Assembly (NCBI RefSeq): GCF_013368755.1
Contig: NC_049562.1
Span: 930,001-994,000 of the forward strand
DNA length: 64,000 nucleotides
Origin: Talaromyces rugulosus
Lineage: Eukaryota > Ascomycota > Eurotiomycetes > Eurotiales > Trichocomaceae
Direction: 5' to 3'
Shown here: in pieces, positions 35,505-48,957 of the stretch
Numbering within the stretch: the stretch's first letter is position 1
Layout: every line of letters starts with the position of its first letter
Position numbers and translations under genes: made by a program
The notes under the pieces: generated by a model
What the model saw: only the letters and a program-made list of their open reading frames with translations
Told to the model about the DNA's origin: nothing
The model's database searches: none

Positions 35505-36367
35505 TGTCGACGAGCAGGAAACAGCACTGGCAGCTAGATTCCTCTGGATATGTATTTGGAAGAAATGAACCCATTCCGTGGTGTACGAAGAGCTGTTATT
35601 AATAAAGGGCAGTCGCTGATATCATCGAGCGACCACTACGTCATCGGCCAAGCAGTCGACCCACCGCGCGAACACTCGCAGCTGGCCAATTCGACTTCCC
35701 TCCACCAGCTGGCTTCGTGTTCTTTTTTTTTTCTGGGTCTGGTCTGTATCCTACGACTGCTTCGGCCGACCCATTGTTTGATCCTGGGGAAGCTCGTTTA
35801 GCGTCATCTCGCGGGCGATCGTCCAGATAACCGGCTTTTTGCATGGAAAGGTTGCTTGGCGTGTGGTGCATCATGGTGTCTTTATTCCTGTGGGATATCC
35901 ACATGCCATTGGAGTATTGACGAGCAGTGGTGTTGGGCGAGTGTGAAAATAGGGGAATTTCAACATCTAGAGAGTTCATTCAATACTACATGTACATGTA
36001 GATATCCTAGATTTTGACGGAAGATGCCGAGATGTGTATCCAAATATAGAAATACTGATCGGCCACCTCAATTGACGATTTTCAACACAACCTGTCCCAT
36101 GTCTAAAATTCTATTTGCTACTATCAATATCAAAGATAGCTACGCTATTAATAATAGCTAATCAACCGCACACTATACCCAAAGACTGTGTATAACGAAG
36201 AATCTCGATTGCGCGGCTGTGATTGGCCGACCCGTGACGGGGCCGACTACGTCAGTCCACATCGCCAGCGAACAAGTCAACAAGTTCACTTCAACGCCGA
36301 CAACAATATTCGGCCTTGCAGTGCCCCATCTCGCACTGTCTTTAAAATCGGCTTATCTATTCGCCAA
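35505..36367. promoter_or_regulatory. divergent upstream region of mug190-like and get2 genes
   Basis: 863 bp between divergent start codons. It contains a perfect 16-bp palindrome CTACATGTACATGTAG at 35987-36002. No gene was accepted. Confidence 0.4.
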
Positions 36368-37321
36368 ATGTCTTCGCCTGAAGAATCTCCCGCACAGCGG
36401 GCCGCGCGCCAGCGGCGTGAGCGTCGCGAGGCAAAGATCAAGGCTGGTGGAAGCGCTCGACTCGACAAGATCACCAGTCTCAGCGGACGGACACCAGCGA
36501 GCAGTATGAGTTTATACATAATTTTTTTATGTGATGCCATTTTTGTGGATGGATTGCTAATTAAATAATCGCCTATAGCTCATGATAATATCTCTCCTTC
36601 GCCATCACCGCAGCCTCCGTCTCGCACAGATTCACCAGCGATACCGCCTAGTCTATCCCCCGAAGCATTTTCTCGACCCTCGCCGCCCGTGGATGGTCCC
36701 TCTGGTGATGACATGCGTGCACAGCAAGAGTATCTAAAGGCCCTACTACGATCGAACCCGGCCGAGCAACAAAACCAGCAGCAGATTGACCAGGACCCCA
36801 TGTTAAAGCTACTGAGCTCCATGATGGGCGGCATTCCCGGCGCAGAAAACACGGCTCCTGGTTCCGGGCTCACACCTCCGCCTCCAGGGAACAATCTCAA
36901 ACCAGATGATTTGGCCGGCGCTCTGGGAATTCCACCCTTTCTATCCAAGTTTCTACTGGGGGGCGGATCTGCACCCATGAGTCCGGCACAGAAGAAACAG
37001 GAGCGCGTGTGGAAGCTCCTTCATACTGTGTTTTCCCTGCTTATCGGCGTGTATTTGGTCATTCTGGTCGGATCGTCGATCGCGACGTACGGAGGTAGCC
37101 CGCCGCCTCCTGCAGCAGCGCAGAACCCGTTTGTGGTTTTCATGACTGGGGAGCTATTGTTGAATGGGTTGGGAATACTATTGGGGACGTCTCAGCAGGG
37201 AACTCTGGCCTTGGGAAAGCAACTTTTTTCCAGTCTAGTCCGGGACGGCAGCATCGCTGTTTTTATCCTTGGCGTAGGATCGTGGTGGAATGGAGGATGG
37301 CAAGTTCTGGGAAGCTACTAA
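36368..37321 (+). CDS. get2: GET complex subunit Get2-like protein
   Basis: Exons 36368-36503 and 36579-37321 (292 aa), intron 36504-36578 (GTATGA..TATAG, phase 1). The cytosolic N-terminus begins with a short acidic stretch and the basic RQRRERREAKI helix that in Get2 recruits the Get3 ATPase. A long Pro/Ser-rich linker with QDPMLKLLSSMMGG follows. Three hydrophobic helices lie in the C-terminal third (LLHTVFSLLIGVYLVILVG, NPFVVFMTGELLLNGLGILLG and GSIAVFILGVGSWW). Role in the family: ER receptor, with Get1, for inserting tail-anchored proteins. Assignment rests on the basic motif, topology and length; Get2 sequences diverge strongly. Confidence 0.8.
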
Positions 37322-39006
37322 CAAGTTTTTGTTTCAAATTTCTGGAAAAAAAAATCATTTTTTCTCATGTGATTACTAGTTCTTGCCAAGATCCATGATG
37401 ACAATAAGAATTTATGCCCAACATTGAAACTACTGTAACCACTATCTAGATGTAACCCGTGCTTATGGTGTGATAAGGTCATAGATGACACGGTGATATT
37501 GAATACTGTAAGAGATAATACTCGGACCGAACCGCAGATACATACAATTAGAAAAATATTCCGCAAATAATAATTGTTAATAGGACTCGTTGCAATTGGC
37601 CAGACTTGCATGTCCAGTCGCAAGCGGAATGATTCGGAGTAATAATTAATTATTGCAGTGTCCGTCCGAGTCCGGCGCATCGTTTCACCCTCGGGTTTAG
37701 AGAACGCAAGTAATTATTATTTTATTATTTTGCATTCTTATTACTACTACCAGTAGTAGTGTCTCGTTTAGGGCCGCACTAAAGCACAGGGGCATGCATA
37801 TTATATTACGCAATTTGCGTTGAATTCTTACTTGTAGGTTGACCGGTATCAACTGGTATCGAGCCTCATGCAGGATTGTTCCAGAAGCAGTTGTGTATTA
37901 TTCGACGATACTACACCTTAAAAACAATCAGCTGTGAGAGAGCAGTTCATGTTCTCCTGCTGGCTGGTGCACGCAGAATTCCACATCCAACATTATTCTT
38001 ATTATGAATTATCATTATTATCATCATTATTATTATAATGATCATCAACTGTAATCCTGTAAAGCTTTCCGGCGCAGCGGATTAGCCAGTAACGAGCGAT
38101 ACCAGCTGCGTTCGTGTTTCCCCACCTTGGCGTCGGTACCGATGCATCATACCGTCATACAGCTGCTTACCCCGCCATTACGGGACAGGCCGAGCACTGG
38201 ACACGCCTACATTTGATATCCAGGGGGATTAAATAGATAGTAATCAAAATACTATATATGTAGATAAAACACAACACATCTTTTCCCACATGACCTAGTC
38301 GTGGGTAGCCCCAAAAATACAACGCTGCTGGTCGCGAACATATACTCCGGTACTGCAAGTCATGTAAAGAATGTAAGGAATGTAATAATACCACAATGGG
38401 CCCACAAAATGCACTGCGGGACCAATCAGCGCGCTGACAGCCGGGTCCGGAGCAACGGAAGCTGAGGCCTCTGTCCCCCGCATGGCCGGCCGAGCTGCTT
38501 TTCTGGCATCAAGTGCTGCGATTCCCCTGCAAGCAACAAGAAGATCCCTGTTCGCAAGGTGCTTGCGATCAGATACGTATAGCCAGCTTTACCCGCGTTC
38601 CTCCCCCCGCCCGCTCAGGCACGCGCCTTCCTCCTCCTCCTCCCCCTCCTCCCTCCATTTTAACCTTTTTTCTCTCTCTCTCTTAATGCTGCCTTCTTTC
38701 ATCTCATCTTCCAGCTGATCCTCATTCTTTCACCTCCTCACTCTGTATCCTTCCTTCCTCTGGTTGTACACTACCCTACCAATCTAGCTAGTACTATCCG
38801 TCGATCGAGATCGGATTGCATATCGCACGTGCCTCTTGTTGGCTCTAGTATTTAGTCTGCGGTGAGTACTTTCCGAACAGGGAAAGTTAAAGCCTCTCTC
38901 TGGCTTTATTTCTATGCTTCATTTGCTTATACTTCATTGTCTAGCTTATATTATATTATATATATATATATATATATACACACCTGCTCACTAGAGCTTG
39001 ACAATC
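37322..39006. promoter_or_regulatory. upstream region of facA
   Basis: 1.7 kb without a gene. It is AT-rich up to about 38060; 38480-38760 is CT-rich, typical of strong fungal promoters. A likely 5'-leader intron runs from GTGAGT at 38862 to CTAG at 38994 and contains a (TA)n tract at about 38957-38978. Confidence 0.45.
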
Positions 39007-41330
39007 ATGTCTGAAGGCGATGTCAAGCCACCGACACCCGTTGTAAGTCTTTTGACTCTCAGCTAGCCACCAAAACCCAGAGTCACTGATGCATACAAAT
39101 CCCAGGTCGCCGAGGCTCATGACGTGGACACTTTCCATGTGCCTGAGGCCTTCTACAAGAAGCACCCAACTCGCCCACACTTGAAAAACTTCGACCACTA
39201 CAAACAGCTCTATGATGAGTCGATCCGGGATCCCAACACCTTCTGGGCTCGCATGGCCCGTGAGCTCCTCTCCTTTGACCAGGACTTTCACACCACACAT
39301 TCCGGCTCCTTCGCCAACGGTGACAATGCCTGGTTCCTGGGCGGAAAACTAAACGCCTCGTTCAACTGTGTCGATCGCCACGCGTTCAAGAACCCCGACA
39401 AGGTCGCCATCATCTACGAGGCCGACGAGCCGAGCGAGGGCCGCAGCATTACCTACGGAGAGCTGCTCCGGGAAGTCTCCCAGGTTGCTTGGGTTCTCAA
39501 GTCGCAAGGCGTGCGCAAGGGCGACACTGTTGCCATTTATCTGCCCATGATTCCCGAAGCTCTCGTCGCCTTCTTGGCCTGCTCGCGCATCGGAGCCGTC
39601 CACTCGGTTGTTTTCGCCGGCTTCTCATCCGACTCCCTGCGTGACCGTGTTCTGGATGCTGACACCAAGTTTGTTATCACCAGTGACGAGGGTCGTCGCG
39701 GTGGAAAGATTATTGGCACCAAGAAGATCGTTGACGAGGCCCTGAAGCAATGCCCGGACGTAAGAGGCGTCCTTGTCTTCAAGCGCACTGGCGCCGATGT
39801 TCCATGGACCAAGGGCCGTGACTTGTGGTGGCACGATGAGGTTGAGAAGTACCCCAACTACCTGGCTCCCGAGCCCGTCGACTCGGAGGATCCCCTCTTC
39901 CTTCTCTACACATCCGGTTCTACTGGAAAGCCCAAGGGTGTTATGCACACGACGGCCGGCTACCTCTTGGGAGCTGCCGCGACTGGTAAATATGTCTTTG
40001 ACATTCATGACGATGATCGGTACTTCTGCGGTGGTGACGTTGGCTGGATTACTGGCCACACCTACGTCGTATATGCGCCGTTGCTTCTTGGTGTTGCTAC
40101 TGTCGTTTTTGAGAGTACCCCAGCCTACCCCAACTTCTCTCGGTACTGGGATGTCATTGAGAAGCACAAGGTCACTCAATTCTACGTGGCTCCTACTGCC
40201 CTGCGCCTGCTCAAACGTGCTGGCGACGAACACATTCATCACAAAATGGAGCACCTGCGTGTGCTCGGGTCGGTGGGTGAGCCCATCGCGGCCGAAGTCT
40301 GGAAGTGGTACTTTGAGAAAGTTGGAAAGGAAGAAGCCCACATTTGCGATGTGAGATCTCTTTCCCAAAATAATATAGCTATCTTGACACTAGTTGCTGA
40401 CCTTTGTTTAGACCTACTGGCAAACAGAGACTGGATCAAATATCATCACCCCTCTTGGTGGAATCACCCCCACCAAGCCCGGCAGTGCATCCCTTCCGTT
40501 CTTCGGTATCGAGCCAGCTATCATTGACCCTGTCTCGGGCGATGAAATTAACGGCAATGATGTCGAAGGTGTTCTTGCTATCAAGCAGCCCTGGCCTAGT
40601 ATGGCTCGCACTGTGTGGGGAGCTCACAAGCGGTACATGGATACCTACCTGAACGTGTACAAAGGATACTATGTAAGAGCTTCCTAATTCTCCGCCGATT
40701 TTCCTGAGGCTAACACACAATTACCATAGTTCACTGGTGATGGTGCCGGCCGTGACCATGACGGATACTACTGGATTCGTGGACGTGTTGACGACGTTGT
40801 CAACGTTTCTGGCCACCGTCTTTCCACTGCCGAGATTGAAGCTGCTCTCCTCGAGCACCGTAAGTCTACCATTCTGTAATGTAAACCACGCAAAGTGACT
40901 GATATAGGTTATTTCTACAGCCATGGTTGCCGAAGCCGCCGTCGTCGGTATCGCCGACGAACTCACTGGCCAAGCTGTTAACGCCTTCGTCTCACTCAAG
41001 AGCGGCAACGAGTCGACTGACCAGGTCCGGAAAGACCTCGTCATGCAGGTGCGAAAGTCCATCGGACCATTTGCCGCCCCCAAGGCCGTCTTTGCCGTTG
41101 AAGATCTTCCCAAGACCCGTAGTGGAAAGATCATGCGCCGGATTCTGCGCAAGATCCTGAGTGGCGAGGAGGACAGCCTCGGCGACATTTCAACTGTACG
41201 TTTGGAGTCTTTTCCTGATTATGATTTATTTACTCTGTCGATGTTCAAAGCTAACTGTGTCTATCTATAGCTCTCGGACCCCGGCGTTGTGGCTAAGATT
41301 ATCGATACCGTCAAGGCCTCTCGCAAGTGA
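39007..41330 (+). CDS. facA: acetyl-CoA synthetase
   Basis: Exons 39007-39042, 39106-40350, 40412-40672, 40730-40859, 40921-41195 and 41271-41330 (668 aa, the usual length). The ANL-superfamily motifs are clear: the P-loop [29 protein letters not shown] formed by the third splice, [13 protein letters not shown], and the C-terminal catalytic lysine in [11 protein letters not shown]. The enzyme converts acetate, ATP and CoA to acetyl-CoA through acetyl-AMP, in cytosol and nucleus, supplying lipid synthesis and histone acetylation during growth on acetate or ethanol. In Aspergillus the facA gene is induced by acetate through FacB and repressed by CreA; I did not map such sites here. Confidence 0.97.
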
Positions 41331-42198
41331 TTATTATTTTTGGCTTGATGGGGTAGTTGCAAATTTTTATCAAGGAACAAACCCAGCTTTTTGTGTCTAT
41401 TGAATGCTAAGCACACTTTCTCGACACGTCTATTGTTAATTTATATATCACTATCAGCATGAAAAGCCAAAGTTTTGAGGGGAAATTGTGCAGCTGTGTA
41501 CCTGAATGATTGATGTTTTTTTCTGTGGATGAGTATATGTTGATATTTATGTTTGGATATGTAATGAAATTGTGTTATGGTCTATTGTGTTCCTCTGAAC
41601 AATAAAAACGAGCTAAGTCTAAATAGGCATGGTGTGGGTACTAGCTAGCCGCTGAGTCATCCCATCACATGACCGGGCGGTCGCAGTAATACGGTGCGCT
41701 GGCAGCCTGGCAGTCACCGGGGCAGAATGCTCCCGGCTCGGGCTGCCTTGCACCTGTGGACCCTTCTTAAACAACCACACCTCTCTTTCCTCCCAGCTTC
41801 GCGTTCTCCCGCTCTCTCTTTGTCGCCGTCCCTCCCCCCATTGTAGGCTTGAGTCGCATTTCTCGAGCTCAGGCGAGTCTTCAAGTTGACTGTCGCTGTC
41901 GCTTGGGGCATTACTTCTTAGTTTCCCCCCCCCTTGGCGCGCTAAGCTCGAGTCTCTTGCCCGGCAAAAAAAAAAGAGAAGAAAAGCGCGTCGCGGACCT
42001 GTCTTCAGTGGCAAACCTCCCGACCCTTTTATCTTCAACACCTCGCTCGAGCGAACGAGATTTCTTATCTTATTCCTTAGCCAGTTCTTGACTGTCGATC
42101 GTTCGCGTTCATTCGCCTCTCCCACCGGTCTCGTGGCAACTCTCTACGTTTAGACAGACTGTGCCGAATGCGCTGATACAAAAACTTTTTCTTCAACC
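41331..42198. other. intergenic region / nucleoporin promoter
   Basis: 3' flank of facA, then a strongly CT-rich promoter and leader (about 41750-42070). No gene seen. Confidence 0.5.
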
Positions 42199-45100
42199 AT
42201 GTCGTTTGGAGGCGGCTTCAGTGGCTTCGGCCAGAACAACCAGCAACAGCAAAGCTCTGGCTTTGGCTCCTCATCCTTTGGGGGAACAAATACTGGAGGT
42301 AGGTTTCATACGTCGTGACAATGTTACTCTTTCTTCTCAATCCCCCCCCTCCCCCCCTCTTATGATATTGGTTATTGTTTTTTCCCCCTTCTTTGGCGGT
42401 TTTTATCTGCTGGAATCCCGATGGCTCGCCGCTTCCGCGCACGTTCAAAGGATTTTCATTCTCTCGATCGAGCTGAGCGAAACGGACGGATAGCACCGGC
42501 AATGTCGGAGCGACCATTTGCGAAAGACAGTTTCTCGTCTCACTCAGATGTCTGACTACGATCCCTATCAATAGGATTTGGAAGCAACGCAGCCAACACA
42601 AACCCCTTTGGTGGCAATACCGGGGGCAGTGTGTTCGGGAACACATCGGGAGGCTTTGGCTCTGGCGGAGGTATGTGCCTTGGCTCGCTTTTGTACAGCT
42701 TGATGAGCTCTGCTTGGGCAGTATTCCATGGTCTCGCACTGGCTTGCATGCTGCCATTTTGCGCTCGAACGAACGTGGTTGAATATACCAGTCGCATTCG
42801 ATTTTTTTCGGCGCGCTTGTTTTTGGCTCTTCCAAGCACTATGGCTAAGCGTCGCCTTTGGACTCATCATAATTGCTTTGCTTGCTTTCACTTTCGCTAC
42901 TTTTATCGGAAACTTTTTTTTAACAGACTTGGCTAACTCTTCATTTCTTAGGCTTTGGTGCCAGCAACACCACCACCCAACCCAACTCCCTTTTCGGTGG
43001 CAATAAACCTTCCGGTTTCGGTGCTACGACCTCAAGTGGCGGTGGTATCTTCGGTAACAACACGGCCACTTCAGGTGGATTTGGAGGAGGAGCAGCAGGA
43101 GGTGGAGGAGGCTTCGGTTCTACTGGAACGACGGGTGGCTTCGGCAGTACTGCCGCCACAGGTACCAATGCTTTCGGCGCAAACAAGCCCGGTGGCTTTG
43201 GTACCACTACGAACACCACTGGCACAGGAGGTTTCGGTAGCGGTGGAGGTTTCGGTTCGACTGGCGCCGGTGCTACCACTGGCACTGGTTTTGGAAGCAG
43301 TACTGGAACGGCTTTCAGCGGTCAAATTCCACCTCCAGATGGAACCGCCAATACTCCCTTCAACCCCGTAACCGAGAAAGACCCGTCTAGCAACACGAAC
43401 AATGTATACCAGAGCATTTCCTACATGCAGCCGTACAGTCGTTATTCCTTTGAAGAACTTCGCGTTGCAGATTACCAAGGTGGACGCCGCTATGCAAATG
43501 CCAGCGGACAGCCAGGTGCCTTTGGCTCGTCTGCCTTTGGCTCTGGATTTGGTGCGCAGCAGAATACAGGATTTGGATCTGGTGCTGCTGCTGCTCCGGC
43601 TGCTGGTGGATTTGGTGCTGCGACAAGTGCGCCTGCTTTCGGTGGTGCCGCTCCAACCCAAACTGCCACAGGTTTTGGCTCTGGTACCACAGGGACTGGC
43701 TCACTATTTGGGGCAGCTAAACCGGCTACATCTCTATTCGGAAGCGCTGCCAACAACGCCGCCTCCACCCAGTCCAGTCTTTTTGGCGGAAATACGGCTA
43801 CCGCGGGTGGCTTTGGGCAGACTGCCAATACTGGGACTGGATTCGGGGCCACTGGTGGCTCGGTTTTCGGCAACAATCAACAAGCGCAACAACAACCGCA
43901 GCAGACCAAGAGTTTGTTTGGTGGTGGCAGTGCCACCACCGGCTTTGGTACTGGTGGTGGATTCGGAGCAAACACAACTACAACTCCCAGTAACCCATTT
44001 GGAGGCAACACCACTTCAGCCTTTGGTAATCAACAACAACCGGCTGGAACAGGTACTTCGGCATTCGGAGGCTTTGGCGCACAACCTCAGAATCAGTCCC
44101 AGGCTAAGCCGGGTGGGCTGTTTGGTGGCGGTACCCAGCAGCAACAGGGCGGTACTGGTCTATTCGGCAATGCAACCACAGGTACTTCACTGTTTGGCCA
44201 GAGCAACCAGCAGCAACAGCAACAACCACAGCAAGCCGGTGGGTCGCTTTTCGGCGCGCAACCCCAACAAACCGGAACCGGGGTATTTGGCGGAAATCAA
44301 CAACAGGAACAAAAGCCTAGCTTGTTTGGGGGCTTGGGTTCTGGCACGAATACCAACACTGGGACTGGCTTTGGACTTGGCGGTGCTCAGAATGCTCAAA
44401 CTGGTACACCAAGCCTGTTCGGTAACACCCAGGCCCAGTCGCAGCAACAGAAGCCTGGCTCCCTGTTTGGAACTGGTGGCGGGTCTCTTTTCGGTCAAAG
44501 CAATACAAATCAGAACACGGGTTCCGCATTCGGAAGCCAGCCACAGCAACAGCAAGCGGGTAGCTTTGGGGCCAGCAGCTTGTTCTCGCAGCAGAATCAA
44601 CAACAGCAGCCAGCACAGCAACAACCAGCCCCCGGTAGTTTCCAAGCGTCTCTACTCGATGGTAATCCTTATGGAAACCAATCTATCTTTTCTGGTCTCC
44701 CAGTTCCAAATGCTCCGAGCCCTGGCCCACTGGCAACTCCCCTGTCGGCAAGTATGAAGCAGAAGCAGCGTACCCCTCTTCCAGTCTACAAAATTACGCC
44801 GAATGCTGCCAACCGCCTCATAACACCACCTCGACGCCAAGGTTACGGCTTCTCGTATTCCACCTATGGCTCTCCTTCGAGCGCTTCCAGCGTTTCCAGC
44901 CTTACGGGAAGCCTTCTCGGGAATAGCGTTCGTGGCGGCAATATCAACGGTAGCCTGGGGCGTAGTTTCGGCAAGAGCTTCTCCACCAGCAACCTCCGCA
45001 ACTCTTTTGATCCAGACAGTGAAAGTGTCCTGACTCCTGGTGCTATCACTGGTGGCCAGGCTTCTCGTTATTCCAGCGGAAGCTTGAAGCGCCTGACAAT

Positions 45101-48100
45101 TGACCGCAGCTTAAAGAGCGAGCTTTTCACACCCACTGCTCTCAGCGCCACTCCCATCACAAATGGAGAATACGTGCCTCAATCTACCGAAAAACTCAAG
45201 AAACGTGTTAGCTTTGACGCCCCGACAGATGGGGCTCTTGTGCGTACCGAAACCGAAACCCCGGAAACAACAGCAGAAGAACTTGGGTTTATAAGATCTG
45301 CTCGCAAACCCGAAGCAACCAATGGTACGAATGGGTCTGCAGCACAGCGAAAGCCTGAAATGGAAGTTCGTGGCAAGGAACTCGCGGTTGTTCCCGAGCA
45401 TACTGGTCTGGCCACCACCAATGGTACCCCATCGCCGGTCACGACCGACCCTCAGCCGGGCCAATACTGGATGAAACCGTCCCGCCTTGAACTGAGCAAG
45501 ATGAGCCGCGAGCAACTGAAACACGTTGAAAATTTCACTGTTGGCCGCCAGAAATGTGGTCAAGTTACGTTTGGCGAACCAGTTGATCTCACAAACATCG
45601 ACCTTGACAGTATTCTTGGTGACATTGTCAAAATCACTGTGCGATCTATCACGGTTTATGCTGATGATGCTTCGAAGCCGCCTCTGGGCAAAGGACTGAA
45701 CGTGCCGTCGACCTTGCGACTTGAGAATTCGTGGCCGCGCGGACGTGACAAGAAGGTGTCTTCCTCCATTAACAGTGGCCCGTTTTACGACAAACACGTG
45801 CAGCGCCTGCAGAGGATTAAAGACACGGAATTTGTGGGATTTGAAAGAGACACCGGGGTCTGGATCTTTCGTGTTCCTCACTTTACCACATATGAGCTTG
45901 ACTATGAGGACGACGAAGGTGAGAGCTTAAACCAAAGCACACTTAGTGCTGGTCCTGACACTCCGACTCCGAAGGCTCGATCCCCGGCGACCGAAAATAC
46001 CTTTAACTCGGAAATCAACTCTACCTTTTCTCTCGACGAATCATTTGTCGGGTCTATGGCTGGCGTTGATGACGATACTTTTGATTTCAAGAAACGGAAA
46101 ATGGTACCAGGAGCGTTTGGCGACCAAATGATGCAAGCCGAGGACGAGGGAGTGAACTCGGCAGGAGAAGATGGCGATGGGTCTTTTTTAGAGGATGGCT
46201 CCACGGGTTCAGTTATTGAACGCGATGCTGAAGACGATATGACTGAAAGCATTGGCTCAGAAACTGGATCTATTGAGGATGAAGATATGGAGATGGCAGG
46301 CTCCTTTCCGATTCCCCACCAGACCGTGGAGCACGACGACACTGCCCGTACTGGCTTTTCAGCTCTCGACGTTACTTCGGACTCGATGCGGCTAGGAACT
46401 CCAACCAAGCCTCGCCTTGACCTTAGTGGAGACTGGGCCCAGCAACTGCAACGAACCATCAGCCCTCGAAAACAAGACCGCGAAACTTTGCGAGTGAAGC
46501 AGGGCGACGCCTTTGTGGATAAAAGCCGACTGACCGAGATCAAACAACAAGCGCAACCAGCCTCGGCCAGCCCATCCAAAACTTTCACCTCGAGCATTGA
46601 TGTGATGCAATCGCTTTTTTCACAACCAAGCAAATCCCCAGGAAAAAAACAAAAAGGAAAATTAAAAGCTTTTGAGGTTTGTTCCCCTTCGAGCCATGTT
46701 TTTTCAGCACCATGTAATTAGGAATTTGAGCCTCACGCTCAAATTCGCCCCCTTAGCTAGCTGCACAAATTGAAACTTAGATATTGAGAATGAAGCTAAA
46801 ATCCATCTTTCCTTTCACAGTTGCCACACTCGAAGACGCCCAAAACATTTGCAAGCAGCTCTAACGAGCTATCTGCTAGCGATGACGCTTTCCACCAAAC
46901 CTACAAACCTCGATGGGGGCCAAGGGATTCTCTAGTCGAGATTAATGACAACAATGGCGATTTGCAACAACCCTCAAGTGAATTCTGGTTGCCAACCGCC
47001 TCTTTTAATGGCGTCAACATTCGTCCATTCAAGGGAGTACCTGAGGTTTGTTTCTCCCATCTGTTTTTGTGGTAACCTTTTTTTGCTAAATATTGGTAAT
47101 AGTCCGTAAATATTCTGGAGTCTCAGCGACGCCAATCTTCTATTCGGGAAGTCGATGGCATCCCATATGCCCGTAATGAGAAAACCGACTTCCAATCATT
47201 TACTCAGTCGTCGACCGGGGCCTCTCTCCAGGCTGGCTATGAGCGATTCATTTGGCAGCTGACCAACATTCTCTTCAATGATGAAATTGAAGACGACATC
47301 TCTGCTGGAGTTCCGCCACAGCTTCGTAAAAAATTCCTCCACCGGATCAAGAAAGATCGCCTCAGCCGCCTGTGGGAGAGCTTGGTTCGCGAGAAATACG
47401 GGCAGGACTTGGAGGCTATTGTTGCTCCCGAAGAACGTGCGGTTGCTTTCCTTACTTTCCACCGCGTTGAGGACGCATGCAAAGCTCTTGTAGAAAGTGG
47501 AAATTTGCATTTGGCAACCATGCTTGCACAGATCGGAAGGGATAAGACCAGCCGCCTTGATATGCAGAGACAAGTTGAGTCTTGGCGTCAGCACAATGTG
47601 TTTTCTGAGATTAGCGAGCCCATTCGTACCTTGTATGAATTGCTGGCAGGTAACACTCTTCGTTCTGTGGGCCGTCCTTCAGGGGCACCAGAAGACCGAG
47701 CTTCCACTTTCACTTTTTCAGAACGCTTCGAGCTCAACTGGGTGCAAGCCTTTGGCCTCCGACTATGGTACGGCATCACGGAAGACCAGCCTATTGAAGC
47801 CGCTGTTTCTCTGTTCCTACATGATATTACCGCTGGTGATGAGCGTGCCTATCCAGTTCCATTGCACATGGAAGCTGAATACGCAGAGAAGCGTCAGAGC
47901 AACCTTACTGGGCTCCAGGAGTCCCCCCTCTGGGTGTTGCTAAAAGTATATGCTGCTGCTGCTGCACCAGGTGGCACCAGTGTGTCTGACTTGAGTGTCA
48001 ACTTGCCTGAAGCGATATTGCCTGAGGCAGTGTCTGGTAGCTGTTTATCTAGTCGCTTATCTTTCCAGCTGCACCAGGCAATTACCACCACAGTTGGATA

Positions 48101-48957
48101 TAATGAGCACATCGTTATCAATAAAGCCCGTGCCGACCAACTGACTTGGAACTATGCGTGGGAACTAATTGCTTCTGGTTCTATGGAGCCCGCCCTCTTC
48201 GTTTTACTTCATCTTTCTCGTGCAACAGACCGGGAGCATGCTGTTAAAGAAACATTGGGCCAATTTGCGGCTACTTTACCCAGACCTACTACAGAGGATG
48301 GCAAAGTCGATGCTGGATGGACATATCTTGTTAACGAGCTCAGAATACCCGAGTTGTGGGTGTGGGTGGCAAAGGCACTCTTTGCACGGTACAGTGGCGA
48401 CTACGCAAATGAAGTGGGCTATCTTATCCGGGCTCGAAACTGGAACGAAGCACACGCTACTTTCTGTCGACTAGTCGGCCCACGAACCGTTATTGAGCAT
48501 GACTGGAATATCCTCCGGCAACTGCTCACGGGCTTTGGAGACTCGCCAGATCAAAAAGTGCGCGGTTGGGGTAGTGGTGGAGCAGTGTATGAAGACTTCT
48601 TGCGCCTGGTGACTGCCCATGGCCGCCGCGACCAATCTGTCCTGAAACGTCTGATCGGATCTCTGGTCATCATGGGCGAGAAAATCAAGCAGACACCCGG
48701 TGCAGAAGTGTTGGAGGAGCGGGTTGCATTTATGGAGATGAGCAAGGTTGTAGCTGGCTGGTGTGCGCGAGATGAAGATGTAAGTTGTCGAACTAAAAAA
48801 GCTCTCAATTATTGCCACTTTTTACTAACTGGGATATTTACAGGGTGTCGAGCTCTCCGCTATTCTCAAACTTCCTCTTACTGGGGACGCCAGACTGATG
48901 CATACCGCTGAAATCAGTCGTCGATACTACAGCATGGTCATGGCCAGTGCTCATTGA
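42199..48957 (+). CDS. sonB: Nup98/Nup96 precursor nucleoporin (SonB type)
   Basis: Exons 42199-42298, 42575-42670, 42952-46676, 46821-47045, 47103-48779 and 48844-48957 (1978 aa). The N-terminus has FG/GLFG repeats interrupted at about residues 206-245 by the Gle2-binding (GLEBS) segment around YSFEELRVADYQGG. The repeats continue with GLFG and FGG units in Gln-rich spacers. The autoproteolytic domain (YWMKPS..LENSWPR..VWIFRVPHFTTYELDY) follows. Cleavage of the precursor would occur at HF|T, residues 1042-1044 (45879-45887), giving Nup98 and the Nup96 part with its helical C-terminal domain. The product forms the permeability barrier and Y-complex of the nuclear pore. Intron 2 (42671-42951) is the longest well-supported intron in the window. 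Confidence 0.95.

Noticed and set aside
43402..44757. 451-codon ORF in another frame over the nucleoporin FG repeats
   Set aside because: Repeat-rich Gly/Phe/Gln codons produce stop-free shadows; the real frame has GLEBS, FG and autoproteolytic domains.
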